Assembly: GCA_024449915.1 (NCBI GenBank)
Contig: JAMZAV010000009.1
Location: 62,001-126,000 of the forward strand
Direction: 5' to 3'
DNA from: Sweltsa coloradensis
Lineage: Eukaryota > Arthropoda > Insecta > Plecoptera > Chloroperlidae
DNA: 64,000 bases
Shown here piece by piece: positions 1 to 10,970 of the stretch (its first letter is position 1; the number at the start of each line of letters is the position of its first letter). The translations under genes and the position numbers were made by a program. Below the pieces are notes generated by a model. It was not told where the DNA came from. It worked only from the letters and a program-made list of their open reading frames with translations, and ran no database searches.

Positions 1-947
1 TTATTTAACTGTGGATATGCTGCAAAATTTCGCTGTTTGTCAGCTAAGGAAGAAACGTCAAATCGTTATTCAAATAACAAATATTTTCCACGACGCCCAG
101 ATGACAGCACATAGCTTGTTCACGCGGAAGTCTCACAGAATACTATTCGTGTGTGCTTTGCTTTCGCCACTTCAAGAGAAGGAACTTATGTGTATGAATT
201 AATCAAACAAAACCATTCGTTCGAGATAAAAAATAAAACGTTTTATTTTGACTTTTATTCGCCTGATAGTCTGAAAGGTATCGCAAGTGTCCCATGCGGT
301 CTCACTATAATCATATGTGGCTAGACACAACAGTGTATTGCGTAAACCACACTCTCTCTCTCTTGTGAATCTTACGCTTACGCAAGTAGGAAGGTCCGAG
401 TTCAAAGGAAGTTTTCATTTTTACACAATTAGATAGATTTATGTAGCCTCCAACGCTGTTTCAGTTCACCCTGTATTCCCAGCCTGGAGTTTGGCTCCGT
501 CGTGTAACCCTACCAAATAATTGCCAGTTCCACCTTCCTCCGACATTGACAAACACACTTTAGCACAATTACGTCAAAGAAAACAACAATTTTTTAATAA
601 TTTATCTCATATCTATACACGTTGATATTATTTAATCCAGTCATTCGTTTCAATATCAAGTTTCAATTACAAACTGTACACATACTAAACAATATAATTA
701 CACTATGATAGAGATATTTTAAACATTATCTTAGAATGTCGAAATGACATCGATATACTATTGTTCTTCGTATCTCTACGCTCAGTAAGTAGCGCATATA
801 TTTTTATTTTCTTACAATCAAACATTTTTAAATTGGTAACTAAAAGATAATAATTATGTATATGGGAAGAAAACTTTCATCGCACTGTTAAGTTTCAGCG
901 TCTTCGTCGTATTTATTTACAGCGTGAAGCAAAGCACAGTCACACGT
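1..947. other. no gene seen
   Basis: AT-rich 3' flank of the BCL11-like terminal exon. Nothing recognised apart from a short TC tract near 350 and the poly(A) signal listed separately. Confidence 0.5.
912..917 (-). promoter_or_regulatory. polyadenylation signal AATAAA
   Basis: On the minus strand AATAAA occurs about 30 bases after the TAA of exon D, a normal place for a poly(A) signal. It would give a very short 3' UTR; AATAAA is also common by chance in this AT-rich sequence. Confidence 0.35.
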
Positions 948-1043
948 TTAGGCACTTAATTCTCCGTTTGTGATGGCCACCATGACAGAGGGTTGTTGCG
1001 ACGTCAGCGGCGACGGGGAGTGGGGGGTGCCGTTCGACTGCTC
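948..1043 (-). CDS. BCL11: BCL11-like gene, terminal coding exon (exon D)
   Basis: On the minus strand a strong acceptor (pyrimidine-rich tract ending in TTCCAG) precedes an open stretch of 31 codons that starts EQSNGTPHSPSPL, is rich in Ser/Pro, and ends ITNGELSA before a TAA at 950-948. The exon begins in phase 0, which matches the phase of the 3' part of exon C. I assign it to the BCL11-like gene because of strand, phase and order. The peptide itself has no domain I recognise. It could instead be an alternative terminal exon of a short isoform, because the full-length family protein continues into further zinc fingers. The same bases are open on the plus strand, but without splice support. 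Confidence 0.6.
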   Translation of the reverse strand, partial: EQSNGTPHSPSPLTSQQPSVMVAITNGELSA

Positions 1044-2505
1044 CTGGAATGTGAAACAGAACGCTACAGACTCGGCGGACAAAGACACAGGCGCGGACGG
1101 GACATTAAACAAATGTTGCTTTAGCCTTTGCGTTCGAACGAGCTGCGTGAAAACAATTTCTCAAAAAGGTACTAATTTCCTCGAAACTAAATACTGGAAT
1201 GATTGTCCGACGAGCAACGCCCTGTGTTTAGACTGAGTTTAGAGTGGAGCTGAACACATTCAAGCTTCTGTAATCAGGGGATGGACGCGTTATATAAATA
1301 CAAATTAACACCGCGGGAAGTCAACTATTTCCATGTCATTCCATTCTATTTGCCAGGAATCAACCTATACGAAACATTCATGTTGATTTAGGTAGGCCTA
1401 CTTCATAGCAAAACAATTCCAGCATTGAATGAAACCAAAGTGGATTGATAATATGACACTGTTTAATGGATGATATAATAGCAATAATTAAGACATTGCA
1501 CCGACTGTTTTTTTTTTTAAATACTTTATTTAACAAATTGGTTTAATATTGGTACAAACAGCAAAACAATATATATAGAAATCCCTGAGTAATTTAATAA
1601 GATACTCAAATAAAACGTTAATAAATAAATCATGTTGGTTGAGAAGGGCAGTGTGGTACATTGGGGAAAAATCTAAACCATAAAACCCACTGATATTCCA
1701 ATCTTGAAACCATAATAAATAAGAACCGTACATGCACGCTGCCATAAGTTTGAACTTATTGTTGATTGTAAATTAAATTAATTTCCTTTGACCTTATCAA
1801 TCGAATTGTTGCATGCATTTACAAATATTTTAAAAACCCACCTAGTTACAAGTAGGCATACGCATTTAATACCGACTTTATGTTTGGAATGGACCAATAT
1901 GATAATTTCAACAAATCTATAAGTTAAATTTTTATATGAGAAACTATTCAAATGGTGTTAGCACAAAATCCCGACAATAATTGCCCGAAGTGCATAACCC
2001 CGAAAATTCCGTTTAATTTCCTGATAAAACAAAGCCACGAAACTGTATTCTTATTAATCTTTTGAGTTCATAATTTTTCGTTCATGATATTTTAAGTTTT
2101 GAGGATGCAGGCATGCTCACTTTACGTGGCTTCAAATTTGTTAGACAATTTTAGTCACATCTATTTGTAGTTTAATGTAGTTTAATTAATTGATTATAGA
2201 AAATATCAGATCAGATTCAATTTTTTAGAATTTAGAATCTGTCAAAATGATCAAGAACACCCAAATAACTACGCATTATCTGACTGATTTAGTATGAATA
2301 TTGAAAACCTGTAAAGATTGGAGAGGACAGATGTCCTTCATTACTAATTATGCCAAGTTTTATTCAGATGTAATGATTTATGTCTGCAGGACAAGAAACG
2401 CGCCGAACATCAAATCACTCATTTTCCCTCTTGTTTTGCAATTTTTTTAGCTCAAAATTTTGTTTCGGCGTCCTACAAAGTAGACTGTATGTGTGTGGTA
2501 CTCAC
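1044..2505 (-). other. intron between exons C and D
   Basis: AT-rich, about 1.46 kb, with consensus GT donor and AG acceptor ends on the minus strand. It holds a copy of a diverged dispersed repeat near 2108-2185 (see that entry) and nothing else recognised. Confidence 0.55.
2108..2185 (+). repeat. diverged dispersed repeat, copy 1
   Basis: A stretch containing CAGGCATGCTCACTTTACG and GACAATTTTAGTCACATCTA aligns by eye with 63862-63930 near the other end of the window, which has CAGGTATGCCCATTTCACG and GACAATTTTAGTTGCATCTA. Both copies are on the same strand. Family unknown. Confidence 0.4.
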
Positions 2506-2704
2506 GATATGGAGCGCGTGCATGATGCAGGCCTGGGCTGTGGACTCTACGGCTAGCAGGTCTTCTAGATCCTTGTCACAGTGAGGACGACTCGTCCATC
2601 TTGTCCAGGTCGGGCGACGCCAGGACGTCGTCACGTGACAAGTCAACGACGCCGTCCTCGTCGTCCAGGGTCGGGGTGCCCTCGTGGTCGTGTTTCTTGC
2701 AGTT
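2506..2704 (-). CDS. BCL11: BCL11-like gene, acidic exon with a one-base frame conflict (exon C)
   Basis: The acceptor TGTTACAG and donor GTGAGT bound a GC-rich 199-base exon. Reading on in phase 0 from exon B gives NCKKHDHEGTPTLDDEDG followed by VVDLSRDDVLASPDLDKMD and a short Ser run, then TGA at 2578-2576. In the frame one base later, the rest of the exon reads DKDLEDLLAVESTAQACIMH and joins exon D in phase. Both halves look like real protein, and an exon of 198 bases would keep one frame throughout. The excess base lies near 2575-2585. It may be an assembly error, a true disrupting indel, or a genuine short isoform ending at the TGA. The acidic, Ser-rich composition suits a linker between finger clusters in a transcription factor. 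Confidence 0.65.
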
Positions 2705-2989
2705 CTGTAACATACAGGGCAAACATTGTAGTCAGGTGGACTGTTCTGCAACATACAGAGCAAACATTGTGAAGAGGTTTTGACAGTCGGGCCAAGTTCG
2801 GGCACTTAACTTCATTGGGTTTTAGGACCGGGTCGGGTAGGGAAAGACGGCCGTTTTGCTTCTGCATGTGAAAATCAATATTTAATTTTTTGTTAAGAAT
2901 CTTAACTCATGTTTTTCTCACTATTAACTTTCGATGGTCTGTATTGTTATTGAATGGAATTTTTTATATAAGCAATAAATAAAAATTGT

Positions 2990-3150
2990 CTGGACTGGCA
3001 CCTCCACCAATAAAATTTGTAAATCCTAGACCGGCACCTCCACCAATAAAGTTTGTAAATCCTAGACCGGCACCTCCACCAATAAAGTTTGTAAATCCTA
3101 GACCGGCACCTCCACCAATAAAGTTTGTAAATCCTTTACCGGCATCTCCA
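2990..3150 (+). repeat. 36-bp minisatellite built on the GGCACCTCCACC box
   Basis: About four head-to-tail copies of a 36-base unit (GGCACCTCCACCAATAAA plus 18 bases). Because 36 is a multiple of 3, it translates as a 12-residue repeat RPAPPPIKFVNP; there is no support for real coding. The last copy is diverged and grades into a partial box near 3142. Confidence 0.9.
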
Positions 3151-5152
3151 CCATTTCCCCTAAATTTACTTTTGCTTCCCGAAAATCGGTAACCTTTTTT
3201 GACAAGTCAGGTAGGGCCCCGAATATCATACCTTACCTGAAATTTCTGACGGTTTGAATAACATCAACCACGCTAGTCGTATTTAAAATATAATTTTTTA
3301 AAACATACAGAGCGTGTTGAACAGGCTCGATGTTATTTTTACTCACTTGAGAATGTTTTTTGTAAGTTTGGTCGCTTAATACCAAACAAAGGGCTACTTT
3401 GATCTGTATTAAATGTTGAGGAATATTTTTATTTAAATTAGTGTTACCACGTTTTTCGGTACGGTCGAAGAAATATCATCGAACTTCTACAAGCTTGTTC
3501 GTCATTTCCTCGGCAAACGTGAGAATTATGTCTTTGATAGCAAGTCTTCAATTAAGGTATACATAAGTTTGAAACATATTGTAATTTTGTATGATATTAT
3601 AAATAAATGTGTGTAAGAATTTAGAGTTGAAATTTGTACTGTGAATTCGAAACGTGAACGTATGAAGTATAGCTTGAGAAATATGGACTAGCTTAAATCG
3701 CAAAGAGAATTATTGTGTGAATGGCTAAATATTGATACATTGTTATAAATAATACAACGGAAGTTTAATATTTTTGAATACAATGCTATAATTGTCAATA
3801 GGTCAAGAGATTATACATACTGAATTAATTTGTTTTCTCACAGTTCATCATTTATTACAGCTACGAATCCCCCTCTGTTTCTGGATGTAAACAAACTCTT
3901 ATTTGGTTAGCTCTGTCAAGGCCAAACGCTGCTTTTTTACCCCCTCTCTCCCCCCCCCCCACAACGCAACCACCTCATTCCAAACATTCAATCCAGTCGC
4001 TCATTGTGCAATTAAACTTTAAGGCGATCAGCTGCTTTACAATTTGAGGTTCAAGTCCATGTTTTAACGAATGCGTGTGGCTTGCTGGTCTCTCTAATCT
4101 AAGTTTAGTTTGCTGTTTAAACACAAAGGGCTCTCATTGCGACCTTGTGCGTAAACTAATCAATAACTTCACTTTGATTTGACTATTAAAAAGTGATCTA
4201 ATTAATAATATAATTTAATTAAAACGATCACGGAATTGCCTAGAGTTTAATTCTTTACGAAGATTTTGTTCATTTTGAATGCGATTCATATTTTGCAATT
4301 AGAAATTCTCATAATAATGTTAAGAGCTGATTGTAATTCCCTTTGAATTGAAGTAATGTTCTCAATTAACGAGATGCTGAAAGATGTATTTTGAGCTTAG
4401 TTTAGCTTCTAATTAAACGGATTAACTTAAATTAGTTCATTTTTCTTCACAATCAAATTTGCTCCCTGTAATTTCCAGTCCCATAATTATAATGAAGGGA
4501 TTTTGTTACAATGGTTGTTTTGCAGGAGACTGCTCGTTTGTTCATTTATGTCAAAATAAATCACAGCATTCGAGTTTTCAGGGGTGTTTTGAAATAACTT
4601 GAGAGAATTTTGAGTTGCAAAGCATATTAAATGCAGCGTATCACAATAAATAAAATACAAATTTTGTAAATGACTATCTCTTACATTTGCATTAAGTTTA
4701 TCACATCAATTTAACAAGGTTTCTAATCGTGTTTTTAAAGATGAAAGAACATTTAACGAAAAAGAAAAGAACAATTTTATATTCGTCTACTAGTTGTAAA
4801 GATTTCCTCATAAGATCAAAGATGTAAAAAGTGCTCAAAGTAAAGCAGCTTTCTACCAGTGATGCCGATTTTCTGTTTTCGGCCACCGTTTCTTAAGTCT
4901 TCCACTATTTTTAAACTGAACAATTTTCTAAGTTATCCACCTTACAATTCTATAATTAAATCAATTCTTTATTGTTTCTTGAGTGTTTGAGTAAACGTTT
5001 TATTGGTGAGTGATTTCAATTCACCATCGTTATAATATCATGAAACGATTTTTTTAAATGCGACCGATAGTTAGGATTCCGATGTGTAGATGTTAGAGTG
5101 ATCGATGATCGAATACAAGGTTTTAATCATAAGCCCGCTTTGAGGACATTAT
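3151..5152. other. intronic, no gene seen
   Basis: AT-rich intron sequence. It holds a C tract at 3951-3960, a short match near 3445-3485 to the core of the Helentron-like repeats (CCACGTTTTTCGGTAC), and at 4150-4450 many TAATTA/TTAATT motifs that might mark a homeodomain-bound enhancer. Confidence 0.4.
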
Positions 5153-5186
5153 TAGTAAGTGATAGCAGTTGTAATAAAAGTGTGCC

Positions 5187-5257
5187 CCGACTAGGGATCG
5201 AACCCAGAACCTCTGGCTTGACGCGCCATAGCTCTACCAATTGAGCTACCGAGACAT
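5187..5257 (-). tRNA. tRNA-like sequence (pseudo-tRNA or SINE head)
   Basis: Reads on the minus strand with a pairable acceptor stem, D-arm GTAGCTCAATTGGTAGAGC and T-arm GGTTCTGGGTTCGATCCC. The 7-base anticodon loop is GCGTCAA, so the anticodon position is GTC but position 33 is C rather than the invariant U. That and its placement in an inverted repeat argue against a working tRNA. Confidence 0.5.
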
Positions 5258-5365
5258 AAGACACACCTTCATTAAACTGCTATTTGTTGTGTCAACTATG
5301 TGTCAACTATGTGCTATTTGTCAACAGTCACAACAAATAGCAGTTAAATGAAGGTGTGTCTTATG

Positions 5366-5438
5366 TCTCGGTAACTCAATTGGCAGAGCTATGGCACGTT
5401 AAGCCAGAGGTTCTGGGTTCGATCCCCAGTCGGGGCAT
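5366..5438 (+). tRNA. tRNA-like sequence, partner of the 5187 copy
   Basis: Same sequence on the opposite strand with a few changes (D-arm GTAACTCAATTGGCAGAGC, anticodon loop ACGTTAA). It keeps the B-box GGTTCGATCC. Position 33 is again C. Probably a mobile tRNA-derived element. Confidence 0.5.
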
Positions 5439-5467
5439 ACTTTTATTACAACTGCTATCATTTACTA

Positions 5468-7349
5468 AGAAATATTATCACAAAATACACAGCCTGTAAT
5501 GTAATTCAAATTGTATCGTGATACTGATCTGTTATAGGCTGTTTATCCTAGCTGCCTCTTGTTGTTTTCATTCCTCGCATCGTCTAGATTAGCTTCATTG
5601 TCAAAACACAAGCGACAAAACCCGAGTCTCTTCATCTCCAAGACACGAACCACGTGACTCGCAGTCTCGCATTGTCTCGTTTGAATACATTTCTCTGAAA
5701 TCCCGACACTCGAACCAGAGATTGTGCTCTAAGCGTGACACATTCCGTCTCGAAACAATTACAGGATACATGTTAATGAAAGTCTAACTTTCATCGAATC
5801 AATGCCTTAATTACGAGTCTGTCTCCTCTGTGCGCGTCGCCGAGAAGTCACCCCTTTGTTCGCCGACGATGGGGTTTCGAATTCAATGGGAGTCTTTGAT
5901 TGTTTTAGAATGAAGAACAAACAGTGCGCAGGGCGGGTTGATCTACGGCGGTTAAGATTTAGCGAAGACTTGTGTGTTCTTCCCGCGCTCGTCAAGGAAT
6001 CAACGCCAGACAGTTTGCCGACTTATTGATCACTAAAGCATGGAACCAACACCAACTCAATTACTTAAGAGGGTACGAACGTGAGGAGTACATTTTCATT
6101 TGTTTTCTGTGGTTTCAACTGCTAAACTCTCTTAGCGGGTGAAATAGCCTGTGTGACATGATGCTCCATGCGCGGGGGTAACTCAATTGTAAACAGCACC
6201 GACGAACGGGTTAGGTGCAGTAGAAAGTAGTATTGTAAACAAGACAACGGGTTAGGTGCAGGAAGACTTTAATAGCAATTTGTAAACACTAATGCTCTAG
6301 AAGTAGTAGTTGCAATCACTAACAGGAAACAGTTAGCTGCTATTGGGCAACGTAAGGCAATTCGTCGGTAAAAAGAGAATAAACAGACGCTTTTTTTACG
6401 TGTGCACTAACCAATCATTTTCATTTATATCACTGGTTTTGTTAAATCTCGAGTGTATATTTAACCGACGATACATCGCTCTCATGTCTGGAGAATCAAC
6501 AATGATACATTATTGTTAGTCACAGGTCTATAAACTTAAATTAATTTGAAATTAACAGGTTAATGGTTAAATAATAAGGTTTAGTTGTCAGTTTAAATAA
6601 GGTGATAACTCACGAAATATTCATGGGATTAAAATAAATAACAAAACAGCGAATAACTCATCTACCCAATTGACTTCCTTAAACTTAAAAATATGTAAAT
6701 TTGTAAATTTTTTGTGTGGAAAAGTCAGAAGTGTAACAATTACTCATTAGGACGTTTTTAAATATGTTGGAATTATTTTATCGCCTAAGATACGAATTCA
6801 ATTCATTGTGTTACGATACCGCGTCCTTGAATAATATAATGATATAATCATAATCATGACTTTATAAACCAAACCTGGGTCACTAAAAAGGCTTGTCATT
6901 ATAAATGCCTAGTAAATAACTATAGTATTATGATATGTTACGATGGTAGTTGCACACGTCAGCCCGGCTGAAGATAACGACGCGCGGTGAGTTCGGCTCC
7001 AGGGTCTGGGAAGAGATGAAATAATGAGCTCGTTGACTTCTGTGCGGCTCTAGATGAACTCACAGACGGGGGGTGGAGTCGAGGGCGCATTAGAACCTGG
7101 GCGACGTGATGCTTGTATCGTGTGGTCGGGCGCCGTTAAGCCAGGACTAAACTCACATACATACGTTACGTCAAAGAATTTGTGTATTCAATAATCGAAA
7201 TTGATCTATTTCGAACCAGAAAATACAATTAGAGACCAAACCTCTCCCACATATATTTTTTCTTCCCGTCTCTTATCTATATATGCGTGTGTCGTGTTTC
7301 ACAAAATAAACAGCATCATGACCATAGATACAATAAATATCACCGACAG
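5468..7349. other. intronic, no gene seen
   Basis: Mixed composition; GC-richer patches at 5620-6010 and 6955-7145. At 6196-6300 a phrase (ACGGGTTAGGTGCAG) is repeated. No exon with paired splice sites was recognised. Confidence 0.4.
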
Positions 7350-7600
7350 TGTTGGCTCGAGCGCTAAACGCTCGACTCTGATTCGGGAGGTCCCGGGTTC
7401 AAATCCCGTTGAGACCGGCAATCCTGACTGAAGGTTTTTTCCGAGGTTTCCCTCAGTCGTTATCATGCGAATGCAAAGGATTGAGTTCTCATAAACAGCC
7501 CTCGGACATCCCTTCACAATTATCCTAACTCAAATATATACCTAGTTAGTCACCTGAAGAGGGTCACACTGGTTAATCTGATGTTATACCCTACAGCGGG
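7350..7600 (+). mobile_element. SINE family A, copy 1
   Basis: A tRNA-derived head (TTGGCTCGAGCGCTAAACG, B-box GGTTCAAATCC) is followed by a body with GACTGAAGGTTTTTTCCGAG, CCCTCGGACATCCCTTCACA and CACCTGAAGAGG. The same order occurs on the minus strand at 55341-55571. The tail runs into an (AT)n tract at 7617. Confidence 0.85.
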
Positions 7601-7677
7601 CATCCTGCAATTGAAATATATATATATATATATATATGTTTAAACTTAGCTTATAGTAGGCGACTATGACGCTGTTA

Positions 7678-7813
7678 TGTTAGTACTTTAGACAGAAATT
7701 AAAAAAGTGACTACATATATAATATAATAAATATAATAAATTAGTTGGTAGAGCTAGCCCGGTAAGCTAAGGTCCCGGGTTCAAACCCGGTGTAGTCACT
7801 TTTTTAATTTCTG
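7678..7813. repeat. inverted repeat with tRNA-like core
   Basis: Perfect or near-perfect 36-base arms (GTTAGTACTTTAGACAGAAA inward; ending GTCTAAAGTACTAAC) surround a core with GTTGGTAGAGCTAGCCC and the B-box GGTTCAAACCC. AT microsatellites lie on both sides. It resembles a foldback or MITE element that has captured or arisen from a tRNA-like unit. Confidence 0.8.
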
Positions 7814-7829
7814 TCTAAAGTACTAACAT

Positions 7830-7836
7830 AATATAT

Positions 7837-7882
<46 letters not shown>

Positions 7883-7905
7883 AATATATATATATATATA
7901 TCACC
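7830..7905. repeat. (AT)n microsatellite
   Basis: Nearly pure TA repeat after the inverted repeat; a shorter one lies at 7617-7637. Confidence 0.9.
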
Positions 7906-10500
7906 TTCGAATTACATGCGGGTATTTTGGTTGACAATAAACTTCAAAAAGGGTGATCCAGAATGTTTTTGGTTACCCCGAGGGCCAGGGATGGGGCTAT
8001 CCCTCCAGAAAGTTGGAGTATCTATAAACTCGCCACCTTTACAAAGATGAGTAGAACGATGGTCACACTTAGTATAATAATGCTTGGTATGCTGTCTATT
8101 TATAAAACTGAAATACTTGAATTGAAGGACTAGAACTTCTCAGCGCTAATTAAATATAGAATAAATGATGAAATTATTTTTTAAATAAGGCAAGATAGCA
8201 TGGTTTGCAATTTAGAACTTAAAATTACAACCCACAAACATGAATACTTGAAATCGCGTCCCAAAATAATGACTGCACAATTAATCATCGCCAAAAACAT
8301 GTTTTACTCCTGATACCCAAATAAACCGTCTAAAAGGAAAAGTAATTAAATACGAAACTCGACAACACAAAACCCTTAGCATTGTGTAACTTATTACATT
8401 CGCTTCTGCTTGATTGCAACTTTGCATGGCGTGTTCTTCTCAGAAGTCATAACGTGCTTGTTAAAGCAAAAACAGTGTGTTAGTTTTATTTGTTTGCTTA
8501 CAATGTGTAAGTTGTTTATTTTGTGCTTAAACATAATTACAAACTGAAATAAATACTAAAAGTTTCAAACTACTATTGTAGCATAACATTGCCAACTTCG
8601 GGTTGGTAAAACCAAACTGAACGAAGAAGTAATTTCATGAAGTTACGTTAAGTATTTACCATCTTTTTGAATAGTTTGAAATTTATGGATTTCTGTTTCT
8701 TACGGAAACACGAGTTTTGAAAGTTATCAGAGGAATCGTTAGCGCATACACTTAGTTGAAAGTTGAAACCTTGTTTGCTAACTCATATTGCATTCTAGAG
8801 AAGCGATTCTAAATTGGGACGATCTAAGTGTATTACATTACTGGGACATTACTGCTGCTAGTTTTTAATGTCTGTTCTTAGTTAAATACTCGATTATTTC
8901 CTTGTTTAAATTCCTTCTAATTGCTCTCGACAGAAAACATGAAGCAGACATTCTTTTAAGAATGAAAACTAAAGTTGGTCTATAAAGCACATGAACCACT
9001 CACTAGTTCCGATGTGCATCGGTTTGGAATTCGCTAAGTTGTGAAGTGAGGTCTCTGCCTTACAGGAGTTCAAGCACAAAATTAACAGCAAATTCCGATA
9101 ACATCTAGTCCCAGTGATTGCATGCCCTTTTACGACGACCTTGCATCAAATGGACTTGATTATGGATTATTATCTGTACTACGCCTTGTTAGATATAAGT
9201 CATCATAACTAATTGTAACACTGCCATACATCACCATGCTTTCTTCTCTTTTCTTTTTATCGAATCTTCATGCTGCTAATATTGTCTGTATCAAAGTTCA
9301 TATAAGTTAAGTTAGTGTTATAAATCTTATGCTTTAGTTATAGTTCTTAGTGTTATTATTGGTTGCAGAACGCACAACAGTGTGAATGAGCCTACGGTTC
9401 GCTTTCTACAACCTTTTTATAATTGGAATGGAAATGTATATTTTGATTTTGATTTTGGATAAAGAAATAACAATAATAAAAATAAAAAAATAATGCTGAG
9501 ATTGTGAAATAAGAAAACGTTGTTTAGATATTATGAATATCATATCTTCCACATTATTCAATATTAAGCTAAATTGTGACCTACTTTCTTTGATATTAGT
9601 ATTGCACAGCCTAGACTTTCTTAGTATGCTATCGTGTATCTGTGTAACTGAAAATTAACAGGTTCAAGCCCTCGTTAAGAAATTCACCTTAATTCAAATT
9701 CCCACGTAACTAAGCAGACAAAAAATCTACAAGTGATATAAGTTTTTAATATAATCCAGAAGTAACAAAATAGGTATTGAACCGGGGTCTCCCACGTGAC
9801 GGGCGGGTGCCATAACTGTCCGACCAACGAGCCGGTGAAGGTTCAGAATTGACTTTTAAATCAGCACAATTTAATTTTATGTTAATTTGAAGAACAATTC
9901 AATTTTGAATTGATAAGTCTTCGCGAAGTAAATAAGGTCAAATTACAAAGTTTTAAGTATTTTGCAGGATAATTTTAGATTAGTATTACGCAAATCCCCT
10001 GACAAAACTTAGTAGTAATTAATTAATTTTGCGAGTAATATCTTATTTAAGATTTGCTTATATGTTTTTATTGACCAAATCTGTTCTCAATGGACAACTA
10101 GTCAAAGGCGGGGCTTAGCTAGTTCCGAAAAATCCAACAGATAGCGCCACGAGCTGTGGGACAAGCTGCAACCTAAGTGTGGTTGGCGCAATGGACTTCA
10201 ACGTGTTTTTACGCCCGTACGGGTGGAATAAATCCTTGAAAAATATGTTATTTTTTAGAATAAGCTTAGCCAAAGACTATGTAGATCAAGAAGGAAGCCA
10301 GCTGCTTTTTAGGGAAGGCTTTTGTATTGTCTATGTTATGTCCTAGAGGATGTGTGGACTTCGGAAAACGGTGGTCATCATAGTCCCTACCTTTGGGTTA
10401 AGAATGATTATAAACCCAAAGCCTTTACTCTAGAAAGCATTTTTTAAAGTTGAGTCTCAGGTTTAGGCCAACATAATTTATTATTTCCCAGTTCACAAGA
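7906..10500. other. intronic, no gene seen
   Basis: AT-rich. 7945-8075 matches by eye the dispersed repeat of 61000-61160 (CCAGAATGTTTTTGGTTACC, then TCCAGAAAGTT and a decayed box CTCGCCACCTTTA). A minus-strand tRNA-like fragment lies at 9775-9840. No exon recognised. Confidence 0.4.
9775..9840 (-). tRNA. tRNA-like fragment
   Basis: Minus strand reads CTCGTTGGTCGGACAGTTAT, then GGGAGACCCCGGTTCAATAC with a B-box. Its flank TCCAGAAGTAACAAAAT is shared with 20150-20190 (reversed) and 62630-62652, so this is a dispersed element rather than a tRNA gene. Confidence 0.45.
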
Positions 10501-10514
10501 TCATATCGTAAAAA

Positions 10515-10970
10515 GTAGGCCTGGGTTTAGCTCTAGGGGTAGGCGGAGGCCTAGGTTCTAATCCTAGGCCTACAAGGCTAGGACTAGACACACCTCTTTG
10601 CTAAGATTTAGGCCTAGAAATGTACCCCTCTTTATAGTTTATTCACAGTTTAGGCCTTTAACCTTGGAAGCTTTAGACCTAGGCCTACCTTAAAAGCAAA
10701 ATCAAGTCTATACTGTTAGTTTTAACCTACCAATAAGCAGAGGCTAGGCCTAGGTGTTATTTTCCTTTCCATATAGGCCTACCCTAACTATAGATGTAGG
10801 CCCACTTTTAATATCTTAGGGGTCAACTGTGTTATGTAAATATAAAACTAACTATGTATATGCAATACTTAATGGAAATAAAGCAACATTCTATTCTATT
10901 CTAGCTAGGTCTAGGCCCTACACCTAAACAAAAGTAGCCTGTCTAGTGCTTAGGCCTCTCTCTTGTGCAG
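10515..10970. repeat. AGGCCTA-rich tract
   Basis: The palindrome TAGGCCTA and near variants (CTAGGCC, AGGCCTAGG) recur more than a dozen times in about 450 bases. A similar tract is at 42215-42480, and single copies are scattered through the window. Confidence 0.75.

Larger units (their letters stand above)
5153..5467. repeat. long inverted repeat with a tRNA-like unit in each arm
   Basis: Arms 5153-5292 and 5329-5467 are near-perfect reverse complements of about 139 bases, separated by a 36-base loop containing a small direct repeat (CAACTATGTGT). Each arm contains a full-length tRNA-like sequence, in opposite orientations. The structure would fold into a long hairpin. Confidence 0.85.

Noticed and set aside
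970..1236. 88-codon plus-strand open frame with MATMTEGCC start
   Set aside because: It is the antisense shadow of the well-supported minus-strand exon D, which has an acceptor and stop.
2581..2783. Two Arg/Ser-rich plus-strand frames
   Set aside because: Antisense of exon C; composition is a by-product of the GC-rich acidic coding strand.
2986..3192. Pro-rich protein with 12-residue repeats
   Set aside because: Translation of a 36-bp minisatellite; no splice sites or conserved flanks.
5187..5438. A pair of functional tRNA genes (GTC and GTT anticodon positions)
   Set aside because: Position 33 is C rather than U in both, and they form arms of a mobile-looking inverted repeat.
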